NCBI GenBank assembly: GCA_914767715.1
Contig: OU612067.1
Span: 21,366,162-21,426,161 of the forward strand
Direction of reading: 5' to 3'
Source of the DNA: Membranipora membranacea
Lineage: Eukaryota; Bryozoa; Gymnolaemata; Cheilostomatida; Membraniporidae
Length of the DNA stretch: 60,000 nt
The notes below the pieces were generated by a model. That model saw nothing but the letters and a program-made list of their open reading frames with translations. It did no database searches and was not told the DNA's origin. Below are positions 1 to 11,830 of the stretch, piece after piece. Position 1 is the stretch's first letter. Each line of letters starts with the position of its first letter. The position numbers were made by a program, and so were the translations under genes.

Positions 1-1559
1 TTCAATACTCCATATTTACAGTTGAATTTGATTTCATTTAATTCAATCACTCGATGATACAAATAATCTAAAGTGTGCCATGAATCCACTAAAATACAAA
101 ATATAGAATAATCGCAGAATAACTTTCATGCTTACACCAAAACTGACCTGTATTTGTGCCTGCCAAACAAAATGTTAATTAACTTGACAACCCGTGCTCT
201 TATCTAGTATAATTGAAAAGGTCTACATGACAACACAATTTGATTTTGCATAAAAGGCAGAAATTTTAAAGACTGTTATTTCTGCAGAGTAGACCTAATC
301 GACTTCTATCCTTTCAAAGGGAGTCACGGTTGTCAGATGTTGATGGAAGGGAATCTTTTATGGGTGGTCCTCTTGCGTCCCATGTTCTCAAGTTACATTG
401 GCTAAGTAGTGATTGGAAATTGTCAGTTTTTGGCGAGACAGCAACAAATTCGAGACCGAGACAAGTATATCGACGCTGATAAATACAAAACTGTCACAGA
501 ATATGACACAGAAATGACCATATTGATTTGGATATTACATCAGTCTGGGATTCTGAAAAAACGTTTGGGGCCTTGTCACTATACTCTGCTAGCCTTGTCA
601 CTCGGCAACGGTCATTTGGTTTTTGGTTTAAAAAACCCAGAAACCGTGGCACAAACCGTGACAAAAACAGTGTTATTTGTTGTTTTTAATAATTTGGGTT
701 ATTGTACTGTGCACATAGTGTAGAGAATCAAAGAGCAACCAGAGTATTCACCAAACAAATGACAGCGACAAAGGAAAAAAATTGTTGTTTGATTGACACT
801 GACATTTGAGTTACGAGTTCCGTAATGCTTGTGATATCGTTGTAAGAAAAATACTTCGATAGTTTCCAGTGTATCTAAGTATTTATTGGGTGCTCGGAGG
901 GGGAATTGTAAACTGATCACAGTAAATAAAAAAGAAATGCCCAGAGTACTGATCCTGGATCGCTGTGACAAAGAAAGTATATCAATACTTGTTTAATCAT
1001 TCTCATGCAAAAAAGTACATGAAATATTTATATGTCCCTCAAGACACTAGTGAAGCAAGCTCGAAATGGATCATCAGCTTTTTCTGCAATATGAAAATCC
1101 CTTCAATTCAACGAAGCAGAATCAGAATAATTATCTATGTAAAAATTACAGATCCATGAGTCTTAAATGGTGTTTCATGTACACCCATATCCGCATATAG
1201 AAACTTAACTCAAGTACCTCATTAAGAAAAAAGAGGAAATTATTTGAATATTCAGAATTCAAATGTTCTTGGTTTGACATCCTCTAAACAGTCACACAAA
1301 AGGGTGACTGCCTTACCATACCATCTTAGGTTTGCCAGTCTAGTATAAACCGTCACCTCACGTCTTAGCATGTTGTTTTACGTTCTTCTTATTGCACGCC
1401 AGACTGCAGAGAGGAACGTAAGTCTTAGAACAATTGTACATTTTGATGTTCTTACATCCCCTCATACCACATCTGACTGGGTTCGGAGGGTCACTGAAAG
1501 TAATAAGTAATCACACAAGTTACATACATTATAACGTGCCGGTAGCGACAGAGATACAG
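1..1559. other. Gene-free stretch at left edge
   Basis: AT-rich sequence with only short open frames on both strands. None shows a domain, a convincing splice pattern or a repeat that I recognise. The longest, at 409-723 (+, 104 codons), has no recognisable family and ends in low-complexity Val/Thr/Phe-rich sequence. Confidence 0.5.
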
Positions 1560-1672
1560 GAGGGTCTGAAAATATTGACTTTCTATACACTGTTCGAAAG
1601 CTGCAGCGCTACTGATGGTTAACAGCTTAACAAAAACTTAATTCGATGATGTTGCATCATTCGGTCAAAACA
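1560..1672. mobile_element. Diverged relic of the TTAA palindromic element (arm end)
   Basis: About 110 bases align with the outer part of the palindrome arms found intact at 16646-18002 and 20147-21527. Shared landmarks, in the same order and spacing, are a TCTGAAAATATTGAC-like stretch, CGAAAGCTGC with GCTACTGA, ACAAAAACTTAATTCGATGA and a GTTG.ATCATT box. Many mismatches and the lack of the second arm mark it as old and partial. No TTAA-bounded end can be placed. Confidence 0.5.
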
Positions 1673-2389
1673 ATGAGGCCGAAGAGGATGTTTAGCCAAT
1701 CAGTCAAGATTTGCTGACCCACCATCCCCCATCCCCCCATGTCTCTACCTTAAGTTACTTCATTACATCGCATTACGTCATGAACAAAAGAGGAAAATAA
1801 GTTAGTAAAACACATTATAAGGCTAATTGAAAGACAATTTGCTTTATTCTATGTTTGTGTTCTCTATCTTTAGCATGCGAAAAGCTTGCTCAGCTACATA
1901 AAAAGAGATGCGAATAGAAATGAATTGTTTCAATACGTTGTCAAATTTTAAAACTAAAATTCTTACCTTGACTTTTGAGGTGGTAGAATGTGATCGACAC
2001 CCTCAGGTAAGGACAGCGTGACATGCTCTCTGGATATCAGGTATCGCATAAGGGGTAGGAGGTTATCCGCTGACTTAGCTCCCTAAACAAAGATATAAAT
2101 AATAATTTCTTCTCCCGTAAATATGGACTAAAAATCATAAGCTTATGATGCGAAATCTGCCAATCTGAAAGAAAGTTTGATACTAAAAAAACCAACCTTG
2201 CCACTAGCAGCTGCAGCATTGGACTTCTACAGTAACCTGTCTACAGTCAGTTTCTGTCCAAAAGAGACATGAATATGTATAAACTTTAGTTTCTGAAGGT
2301 AAATGACAATCAACTGCAGTCAAATTACAAAGCTAGAAAAGTATCAAAGGAAAAGGTAAGCCTAAATAACACAAATTATGAGTTTATAA
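1673..2389. other. Gene-free stretch
   Basis: No supported gene, RNA or recognised repeat. The 60-codon minus-strand open frame near 2037-2219 is short, has no recognisable domain and has no splice partner that I can find. Confidence 0.4.
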
Positions 2390-2862
2390 GGCCGTCAAAA
2401 ACGCAGTGGGGCTCCCCTTTTGTTACTTTTATTTATCGTAGGATCTTCATATTCTGGAATTTGAATGAGTCTAATGAGGCCATCAACTGGTCCAAGTTTG
2501 AAAGAATTCCGATGGGTGATTAAATTGTTTACCCTTCTTTTGGCATGTTTTTAATGACAAAAGTGGCCCTCGTTAAAAATGTCGCTTGCGCCAAACTAAG
2601 AGGGGCAGCCCCAAACGGATTTCAGTTCCAAAGTCAGCATGAAATTCCCCACGGTTAAGAGGAGGTTAGGAGGAAATCTATTTTTTGAACTGGCCGTAAA
2701 AAATGCAAAGGGTCCCCCCTTTGTTACTTTTTTTAATTTTAAAGTCGCTCTCATTTCCGTTCTATTTATCGTAGGATCTTCATATTCTTGAATTTGAATG
2801 AGGCCAATGAGGCCATCAACAGGTCCGAGTTTGAAAGAATTCCGATGGCATTTTAAATTTTT
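2390..2862. repeat. Imperfect direct repeat, about 300 bp apart
   Basis: The segments 2390-2530 and 2692-2862 are related. Both contain GGCCGT.AAAAA, a CCCCTTTTGTTAC-like stretch, TTATCGTAGGATCTTCATA, GAATTTGAATGAG, ATGAGGCCATCAAC and GTTTGAAAGAATTCCGATGG in the same order. The second copy leads straight into the 42-bp minisatellite. Minus-strand open frames across it are created by the repeats and are not treated as genes. Confidence 0.7.
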
Positions 2863-3170
2863 GCCTTGTATGGCTTCAAAAAAAGATCTCGAAAAGACGT
2901 CAAAGCCTTGTATGGCTTCAAAAGAAGATCTCAAAAAGAGGTCAATGCCTTGTGTGGCTTCAAAAGAATAATCTCGAAAAGTGGTCAATGCCTTGTATGG
3001 CTTCAAAAGAATATCTCGGAAAGTGGTCAATGCCTTGTATGGCTTCAAAAAAAGTCTTGCCTTGTATGGCTTCAAACAAAGATCTCAAAAAGATGTCAAG
3101 GCCTTGTATGGCTTCATAAGAAGATCTCGAAAAGAGGTCAATGCTTTGTATAGCTTCATCAATATGGTCT
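2863..3170. repeat. 42-bp minisatellite (GCCTTGTATGGCTTCAAAAG type)
   Basis: About eight tandem units, each starting GCCTTGTATGGCTTCAAAA and continuing GAAGATCTCGAAAAGAGGTC. Most are 42 bp, one is 43 and one is truncated to about 27. Because 42 is divisible by three, the array keeps long frames open on both strands, encoding 14-residue repeats that look like artefacts. A shorter cognate array is at 37590-37780. Both arrays lie upstream of a plus-strand lectin gene (A and E), so the array travelled with the duplicated block. Confidence 0.85.
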
Positions 3171-3779
3171 ATGGATAATTATTGTATTGAAGTTAGGCTG
3201 ACGTTGGTTCTTTCAATTAGTTCCGCCGCTAAAGATCGCGGTTGTTACCACTGAGATAAATTAATAACAGTCATGTGCAAAATATATACTGTATACTATT
3301 GAATAGCTATTTTAATATCCTTGAAATGCATCTGAAGTACAGAGTGGAAGGGTGTTCATATTTTCCTCATTAGCATCTTTGATGCTCATCAGCTCACAAA
3401 ATCCATTAGGCCTATCATTGATGTGACCGTTCAAGTTTGATTAAAGTAGGCTCTAGTTTCTTTACTCATTGACTATCTTCTGTCAGTAGAGGTTTGAGAC
3501 TTGAGAGCTTTAAAATTGTAACTTAAAAAACAGTAATAATAATATATATTAACCTTAACCTTTATTAGGGTTCATCATATCTTGATTATTCTTATCAAAT
3601 TTATGAGTGAAGCCACCTTGAGATGTATGTATGTATGATATGTTATAATGGATATAATCAATAATTCATTTATTTTATTTTATGAATCTTGATACTCTTG
3701 CAATATGCATATTATGACATTTTGTGTGTCTTATATGCCAATAATTTTTTTGTAACAGTGTGATGAATATTATTTGCAG

Positions 3780-3809
3780 GCATAGCCCTAAGAGCAGGTA
3801 TCATCGCAG
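3780..3809 (+). other. Probable 30-nt 5' UTR exon of lectin gene A
   Basis: A 30-base segment starting GCATAGCCCTAAGAGCAG is bounded by TTTGCAG upstream and GTAGG downstream. The same segment, with the same splice signals and length, precedes genes D (33278-33307) and E (39729-39758). It contains no ATG, so it would be non-coding leader spliced to the exon-1 acceptor at 4367/4368. An internal CAG/GTATCA could serve as an alternative donor. Transcription itself is not visible, so this is inference from conserved splice context. Confidence 0.5.
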
Positions 3810-4375
3810 GTAGGTTCTTGTAACAAATTGCCACTACATGGTATTTGTATACTGATGTGGCAAATATGTCAATCGACAGTATAATACATGACTAATCCCT
3901 GACAAGCATTTATAATCTTTGCTCCTGGTACTTTGTGTATTCAAGCATACAAGCGTACAATGCGTACAATGTAGCGCTGAGATAATAATAAGCATTTAGT
4001 GCCAATTATCCACGCTTGTGTTGATAAAGCGATTGTCTTTGTTTGCTGCAACCACAATCACACACTGTATTAGCTTATGGTCGAGAGTGACGTCAAACTA
4101 AATATGGCGTTATCTCCCGCTTGCTGTAACCTTAAATATACCATTCCCAAATTTAAGCAAATAAAATAAAAATAGAAAAATCTAATTTTTTCCATGGGCA
4201 GAAACTTGACTTTGTTTGCCAATAAGAGTAAATAATTGATTAGAACCGATTTTTTATTTGCTGTATTTTAAGAACTGAATTGGTCAGAAACAATTGGTAA
4301 GGGAGGAAAATATTGCATGTTCGTCCAACTTACCGTTACCAGTTAACACGTTTCTTATTTATTACAGCCAACAGT

Positions 4376-6458
4376 ATGCCGAGGATCTGCCTAGTTGTGT
4401 GCATTATATTAATTGGCATAGCGAATACACTCGGTATGGAGGCAGCCTTTGAGTCACACTATATAGACAACATCCCACAGTCATCTCTGCACTCCAAATC
4501 TGGTATCGCTTGCGGTAACGCTTGCCTACATGAAAATGATACATGCATAGGATTCAGGCACCAAGACTCTGGTGATTATATAAACTGCTTCTTTTACCAA
4601 TGGCTGACACTTGGAGGAGAAGAAACTGCAGCATTCATTATCAACAAGCCAGCCTACGTGACCCAATACATGATGTTAGGTAAGCACTATATTGTTCTCA
4701 CAGATTTAAAAAAATATTAAAGACTTTTTAATTTCAGAGTTTATTAATAGTGAGAGTCTTTAATTATCTAAAAATAATTTTTTTTTTTAAATGGAATTCG
4801 TATCATAAATAATTAAGCTGCAAAGTCTTATGAATAATTAGTAGGCATTTTTTTTACCTTCATGCAATTTCTCATCTATGATTGAGAGAAAAAGCAATTA
4901 AATTTATGTCATGCCTGAGACAAGATGTGTGCAGCCAGTGCGCTCAATTTTAGACCTGCATAGTTCGGCTTCTTTAATGGAGAATTTCTCTGGGAGGCAA
5001 CATCTTTCGTATTATGTTTTATCTCTTGATGCCAGACGCATACTTTTTATTTGATACATTATGTAAAACCTCTCAAGTCAGCCTCTCTGAGATGAACTAA
5101 GATCCACACATTTATGAATTTAATTAACCCTTTGCAATGTCATAATGGGATTTTACATATACCCGGCTGCCATATGAGGAGTTACTATTCAAGTATTTTA
5201 TGATTTAGATTTGACTGTTTTTCTTCTGGTATTGGACATCAATATGAATCCATGGGTTTGTGGTAAAATACACAGTGTGGTTTTTCATGGAGAAGTTACA
5301 TCAGTATACAACTTTTTGTTAGCAATTGGATCTAGCTAACATTGTGGCAGCTTTAATGTTATGCATTGACTGATGTCACAGTAATAACCTTTGAAAATTT
5401 GCTTGACAATACTGTTGCAAAGGGGTTGGCTGTAGAACTTTTGAATTTCTTGACCAATCAAAGATGAGAAACTGTTTCAAGCAATCATACGTAAATTGCC
5501 ATATGCTTGTTCAGGATCAGATATTGTTCCCCAAATCAATGAGTATATCTGAGTGGTATTGAATCTTTTATCAACAATTTTCTCTTTTAGACACCAATGT
5601 CACAGTTAACATGTCCAGTCAGCACACTGTCTGGACTCCAGGATCAGAAGCTATCGATGGAATATATGCGACAATCAGTACCCCAAGCTCTCTCGCTCAT
5701 ACATCATCTGAAGAATCCCCCTGGCTTCAAGTAAATCTCGTTATGGCAAGTTTTGTGAGAGGTGTCAAGATATGGAATCGTTGCCTTGACTCCCAAGGTA
5801 GGTTCATCTTGTCACTTTCACTTGCAAATGCATTACTAAATGCAGTTCAAGGGAGATGCAATATTTTCCTTACTCAATCCTTCTGTGTATGTTCTACATG
5901 TCGATGCAGCATGTTAGGATGCAGCATGTTAGGATGCAGCATGTTAGGATGCAGCATGTTAGGATGCAGCATGTTAGAATGCAGCATGTTAGGATCTACA
6001 TGTTAGGATCTACATGTTAGGATACAGCATTCACTTAAGCGTTTCACTGGGTGTCTGGTTTCCTCTTTCCTTTTTCGATTCCTCTCTAGTTATAGATGGT
6101 TCATCTAAATAAATCTCCTGCAGTAATCCGGAACACAAGTTAGGAGAAAAGAAAAGAAAACAGGTGTTGAACAATAGTTTTAGGTAAATTTTGATTTTTT
6201 TTATCCCTTTAACATACCCATTTTGTTGCAGGCAATTGTGATCGGCTAAAGAATTTATTGGTGAGTATTGCTTTGAGCAGTATGGATGATGGATTTGGTG
6301 AAAGTTTCACAGTATCAGCATGTGCTTATTCACCTGGTGAACAGCCTCCTGTTCGACTACACTTGTGCTATGAAGCCATGGTTGGTCAAGCTGTAAGAAT
6401 AACATCGTTTCATGCTTATGCCCCTATGAACTTGTATGAGGTCGAGATACATGTATAG
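4376..6458 (+). CDS. Lectin gene A: secreted PAN-like + F-type lectin protein (3 exons)
   Basis: Coding exons are 4376-4679, 5591-5797 and 6232-6458 (304, 207 and 227 nt), giving 245 residues. All introns are GT..AG and phase 1. The start is the ATG of MPRICLV, eight bases after the acceptor TTTATTACAG. Residues 1-20 form a signal peptide. Residues about 21-100 are a PAN/apple-like module with CGNACLHENDTC and NCFFYQW. Exons 2-3 form an F-type lectin/discoidin-like domain: SSQHT, AIDG, HTSSEESPW.QVNL, VRGVKIWNR, then LCYEAMVG..VRITSF and a terminal LYEVEIHV. The His-X26-Arg spacing of fucose-binding F-type lectins is kept (AHT to WNR). The second arginine (NCDRL) lies three residues further away than in the canonical R-X-D-X4-R. 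N-glycosylation sequons are NDT, NVT and NMS. A secreted carbohydrate-binding protein is likely; the ligand is unknown. It differs from copies D and E at about 16-18 residues. Confidence 0.85.
5905..6030 (+). repeat. 15-bp intronic tandem repeat in gene A
   Basis: Six units of the ATGCAGCATGTTAGG type are followed by two variant units with CTACATGTTAGGAT. The array lies in intron 2 just after the exon-2 donor. Genes D and E carry the same array with fewer units (35165-35272 and 41584-41695), so it predates the duplications and has changed length since. Confidence 0.85.
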
Positions 6459-8159
6459 AAAGACATATCCATATATTGATGTGCTGACACTGAGAAGATT
6501 AGCAGCTGGTGTTCGAACAATATGAATGTGACAATTGAGAATTTTGATTTGTGAATGACATATTTGAGCCCTTTGTAACTCAATATTTTGCAACATTCTT
6601 TGCCAACATATAAAGATTAATATCCAGAATTCAGAAGTGGTCTAAACTCCATTATTGTTGTTGTATTTATCATGATGGTTGACGTGGCTAATTGCTTTTC
6701 TATCTGTTGTACTTAATGGTGTTGTGGTGAAACATAATGATATAATGCTGTGGTGTTTATGTCTTTGATTGAGAAATTTTATGTTTGAAATTACACCGGA
6801 AATTGTGCATGAAAGCCATATGCTAGGTTTTTACATCAGCTATACAGATATTGATTACGTTAGGAATAAGGGCGATATTTAGCACAGAATGATAGTTGCT
6901 CTTTAATAACTTCTCAAAAGCTTTGTATTGACTGTAATGAAGAATGTCATGGTTGCCATGGTATTACAATTAATGTTGTTTTCATTACATCAAGATTATT
7001 CGATACCATTTTAGGGCTACCATTGCATTTAGATGAAATTACTCTAGCAACCTTAATTTCCGGCTCTCTCAACAAGATTTTTGGTGTCTATTAGGAAAAA
7101 GACCAATGTCAGATTCGTTAGCGGTACATTAAGGAATCTGATGAGATGTTATAATATCTCATTCCATAAATAGCTGTGCACATTGATTGCAATACTAGAA
7201 CGCTTTATTCAACACAATATTTCACTTATTGAGGTGAATTAGCTCTATCACTATTCAAAGTTAGGTATCTCTGTAGCTGGTTGTAAGATATTGTCCTTTG
7301 CTTCTTAGTTTCACACATGGTGGTGGGCCAACCAGGAGATCTGCAAAGAAACCTCAAAACTTATAGAATACTCTGATACTTAAACTCTATTCATTTCACA
7401 GTAAAATGCTGAATTCCACAACAATTTATGATAACCTGCCATTGAAGTTGTTCCATAGAAAATGCTTACATGTGAACACTTTATGCACGGAATCCCTGCC
7501 TTTACAATGGATGAAATATGTGAAGTGGCGATTCATTGTGTTGTACACTCTACAGTCAAGTCAGTACCTTTCATCTTCATAGTTTCTAAGCAGGAGAGGA
7601 CAATATGTGGTACAATTCAAAATTACAGAACAGCAATTTGGCTACTGTTGAATTCTTGCATAACAATGGGTAGCACTACTAGCTGCTTGGCTACGTGGTG
7701 CTTTGGTCTGTGAGTAGCCTATTACTTAGATGGCTTTCACACAGTCTGTGCAAGGAGATTGTCTTTTTATGGAACACATAAAATGTTGCTATTCATCTAT
7801 GTAGACGATGTCGCGACCAAGGTGTTGCTATGAAGAGGTTGTTATAGTAACAACTAGGGTTCCCAGTCGTTAGTGCCACTTTCCAACCAATGACAGCTTT
7901 AACCAAGCATGAAGCGTAGAGCTACAAGGCCGGAGCTGTAGCGGTTGTCAACAGCGTCCTTCTGTATAGAGCTATACCATGCAGGAGGGTTCTTTTATCT
8001 GCATGCACATTGTTGCTGTACATACAGAAGACCTTTATTTTAAGTCCTGATCGGAAAAGACTCTGTGATCAGTCAAAGGCGAAACAACTTTGGGGCCGGG
8101 TTGGGGTTTGAATCCACAACCGGCCGGTCAAATGCAAATGGTCAATTGTTAAAAATTTG
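6459..8159. other. 3' flank of gene A, duplicated in all plus-strand units
   Basis: This region is shared with the flanks of D (35700-37238) and E (42125-43860). A short frame starting near 7462 (MLTCEHFMHG...) also exists in D and E, but its ends differ between copies and replacements are frequent, so I do not call it a gene. The homology of the D unit stops at CCGGAGCTG (7938 here). Near 8108-8130 a fragment resembling a tRNA T-arm on the minus strand (GGATTCAAACCCC) is present without a matching A box. Confidence 0.5.
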
Positions 8160-10162
8160 AGACTTTTTGATCCCAAGTATCAATAATCTGATCAGATCAT
8201 GATGAGGATCTCAGGGTAGTTACCCTTGCATTTTTATACTTTTCTTTCTTCTATATTGTTCATCGGTGTGTTGTGAGAAAGATTTTTGTGTTTTGCCTCT
8301 TACCTAAACATTTTATACTTTCACATAATGCTATGATACACTGTGAACAGTCAAATCAATCCTGTTGAATTCTAAGGCCAATCGATCTACCACCCTTAAT
8401 ATTGCTAGAAATTCGAATATCTGATCACTTCACCTGTCACTAGGCAATTTACCTGTAGAATCACAACTCAAGCAAATTTGAATCAGGCCATGTTTGTTGT
8501 CATGTCCTGTAAGTAACTCAAAATCCTATCTAGATTTATTGAATGATCAATAAAGTAAACCTGGTGTGCGCACTGCAAGTCAATGATGACGCAAATTAAA
8601 TACCTCAGTTTCTCAATGTTAGTCCTCCATATAGTGTCCTGTCTAGGATGATTACAACTGACTGTGCATAGAGGGTTCAAAAGAAAAATGTCCTCAATTG
8701 TCCCATATATAATCCTTTCCATTGCTGGCAAACATCAGACTACTTTGACAGGTTATGAGAATGTTTGAAGAGTTTTCAAGTTGTGCTGGAGGACTGGCAG
8801 TGTTGTATACTGTTTTTAATTCCATCACCAACAGCAACCCATCCCATTCTTTATTGTTCCTTGCTCATACCCCTAACATTGCCTCCCTTCTAATGATATT
8901 ATTTTGATCAACTGCTCTTATAGATCCAGTAAAACTAAGTCAATAGAGCTTGCTAAGTTCAGTTTTCTAATGTCAGCCACCTAAAGCAGCCTAATCATCA
9001 AGCTTTTGCAAGAGTTGCTGCAAGCAGCACCTCAGGCAGATCAGGGTAAAAGTTCCAAAAATATATGTGACCACGATTATCAACTCATCAAATGAAAGGA
9101 TAAATCCAAATTGAATGAATTAATGCTGGTATCAAAGTTTCGGAAAATAGAAATGGACCTCATTCAAGGTGCCTGCAACATTGAGGAGAGTGACTGTGAT
9201 TTTTGTAAATTCAGACCTATGCTCAATGCATATTCAAGTTATCATGACAAAGAAAACAGTGTATACTGAGTCGTATTCTGTTATGGCGTATGATGACATG
9301 ATGATTGGCAGTTGTTATTTGGCATCAGATGTCGGATTTTCAATATATTCTGTGATAAACTTATAATTATAACAGTACAAACATTTAATAGAAACGACTA
9401 ACAATAAACATAAATACATTTAGTCAATTTATATTGGAACTCATGCGCAGCCAGTCACAATTTGAACCAAAAATACTTACTCATTATAACATAGAATAAA
9501 CCAAAATACCTCCGCACTGCAGATGATTGAACTTCATGAAAACACACAACCCTTTGCTGAATATAATTTGGATTGATAATTTCTTCAGTGCAAATCAGTT
9601 TAATATTGAGGTCTTTACAGAGGCCTGGCACAGTAAAACTTCTGGTTTGACAGTACAGTGTCACTATGCACATCAAGCCTCAGGAAAACTAGAGGCTCCA
9701 ATGAAAAGTACAACAATAAGTGAATGGCCAAAACAAAAAACCAAAGCACACCGCTACCAAAATTCTTCGGATGGGGCAGTACAAATATTCATAGAGAGGT
9801 TTTACAACATAATTTATGTTAATTCAAACATAATTTATGCTCATCCACTTTCATCTCTCCATTTAGATCATCATTATTCTTTCAGAATGTTTCAGTCATT
9901 TTGTAGTTTGATGTCATGAGTATCATGATTTTAGTGAAAATTAAATGTCAATGCTAAAACAAAATTCTAAATGTAAACCGTCTTAAAGACTTAACAAACG
10001 ATAACACATCTGATAGTCAGCAGTTATGTTATTTGAGGTTTTCATGGTGAACAAGTTTAATACTCTACTGGGCATGAATAATCGAATACTGGCACTCTCT
10101 CGACCTTGACGTCGGCGAACAACAAAAAATATCAGCTTATTTACTATCCTGATATCTAACAG
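8160..10162. other. 3' flank of gene B, no supported gene
   Basis: This region is almost identical to 43870-45871. Open frames at 9527-9919 (+) and 9455-9676 (-) overlap each other and are mirrored in the other block simply because the blocks are near-identical. The minus-strand frame ends in a good donor (ATGA then GTAAGT at about 9483), so a real exon is possible, but I recognise no domain and found no confident partner exon. Confidence 0.4.
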
Positions 10163-11830
10163 TTATACATGAACTTCAATCTCAAATAAATGAAGTACAT
10201 CATTCACTTCCACTGCAGTTATCCTCACATGTTTACCTACTAAGGGAGAATAACACAGGTGAAGTTGTACGAGAGGCTGAGTTCCTTGGGAATATGAGCA
10301 AGCTGAATGTGAGAGGCGCTCTCCAAATCCTTTCCAATCTGTTGCCATAGCAATGGATATCAATACATTCCTGAGTCTCAGTACATAGGCTGTAAAAGAG
10401 TTTAAAGGGTGCACCTATATATTTCATTGAATCATAATTTATTGCTGTCAACACGAAGAAAGCCAAAATTCATGCTGTTCATTGTAATGACTTTTGATGA
10501 CAAAACAATATAGTATGGCCATTATCTAACATAAGCTCAAAAGATGTCAACATGGATTATTATTTTTACTTCAGAAATAGACACCAAATCTCACCCTACT
10601 TCTGCCTGAAAGGTTTGAGCAGCTAAAGCTTTTCTGTGAGTGAGCAGCTTTACCCTTTCCGCAATTTTTGAGTACTATACCTGTTCTCAACAAACTTAAT
10701 AGTTGAGAATGGGGTATCCCAGTTAGTTTGAGCAACTGCAATCTAGCATGCATTCGATCGGGTCCTAGGCTTGCAACCTGCAGCAGTCTATTGATTACTG
10801 GGCTTAAATGGAGAACAATTTATTGCTGAATATGGCTGCCGCGCCTTCAAAGCATGTTCACTTTGCAGTCTTCCAACCAACAAATGATTACCTGGATGCG
10901 AGATAACTGCACGATTCCATATCTTTACTCCTCTCACCATAGCTGGCACACCCAGATTGACCTGTATCCAAGGAGAAGTCGCTGGCTCAGTGTGAGCAAG
11001 TGACCATTGATCTTCATCAAAAATCCCATCTATGACTTCTGAGCCAGAGAAGGCATTGACATTAAAATAACTTGACATCTCCACAGATACATTTGCACCT
11101 GAAATATGATGGAAGATCAATGGGAGATATGTCAAAGATAAGAACTCTAAGAGCAAGACATACAAGTTAAATCTATCTGGAATCGAATACACATATAAAA
11201 TTATTTGGACACAACTTGAGTATCCTTATAGAATTCACTTCATCATCTGAGTTTATGAAGAGAAAAATAATGTCTGGGTTCCTTATATGACTGAACTGAA
11301 GACTATAAACTGTAAACTACATCTACTATAATCCTATTCTTTATGACTTCACCAAAAACTTTCATATCAGTGTTGCTGATTGTGAGCGACAATTTTATTT
11401 ACAATTATGCCTGAATCTTAGAAGAGGTTGTGCATTCTCACTGCAATGTTTCAAGGACTCCTACATTTATTTCCACCAGATCTTAGCTAGAAAAGAAAAA
11501 GTAAAGGTAATAGTTACCTAATGTCATGGCTGAGGTAGTGTATTCTTGTTGCAACCTCACGAACACTTCTTCATTTCCTCCACTGGTTGTGAGCCAGTGG
11601 TATAGAAAACAGTTGGAGTCTGTTTCATTTTCCAGTGGTGCAAAAGAGTATCCTTGACATTCCGAGCGCACTAGACAAGCTAACGCACATCTGTGAGCAG
11701 ATTTGAAATACAACGACTGTTGTGGAATGTTGTCAACTCCAAAACTCATGAACGCTTCCACTTTATTAATTGCTGTGGTTATGCTAGGGATAAACAAGAT
11801 CAGGGTTGAAATGTATGCTAATCTCTTCAT
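10163..11830 (-). CDS. Lectin gene B: secreted PAN-like + F-type lectin protein (3 exons)
   Basis: Minus-strand exons are 11830-11518, 11098-10892 and 10389-10163 (313, 207 and 227 nt; phase-1 introns), giving 248 residues. The start MKRLAYISTLILFIPS is a clear signal peptide. The PAN-like module has CALACLVRSEC and NCFLYHWL with sequon NET. The lectin domain has HTEPATSPWIQVNL, VRGVKIWNR and a terminal LFEIEVHV, and keeps His-X26-Arg. The loop after WNR is quite unlike gene A: its two cysteines are absent, reading AVISHP then AYVLRLRN across the exon junction. B belongs to a distinct subfamily with F, from which it differs at only two residues. The acceptor seen at the plus-strand genes (TTACAG before CCAACA) reads GCTGG here, so the leader must be spliced or started differently. 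Confidence 0.85.

Noticed and set aside
2596-3178. Overlapping long frames on both strands
   Set aside because: Explained by the 42-bp minisatellite and the direct repeat before it; a period divisible by three keeps frames open.
7462-7713. Short frame MLTCEHFMHG... repeated after genes A, D and E
   Set aside because: Lengths and C-termini differ in each copy and replacements are common. Conservation is explained by block duplication.
8090-8150. tRNA gene or SINE in the flanks of A and E (GGATTCAAACC on the minus strand)
   Set aside because: Only a T-arm-like part is present, with no A box or acceptor stem.
9455-9919. Opposed frames of 73 and 130 codons, mirrored at 45164-45628
   Set aside because: They are preserved only because the blocks are near-identical. 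A good donor at the end of the minus frame leaves a real exon possible, but no partner or domain was recognised.
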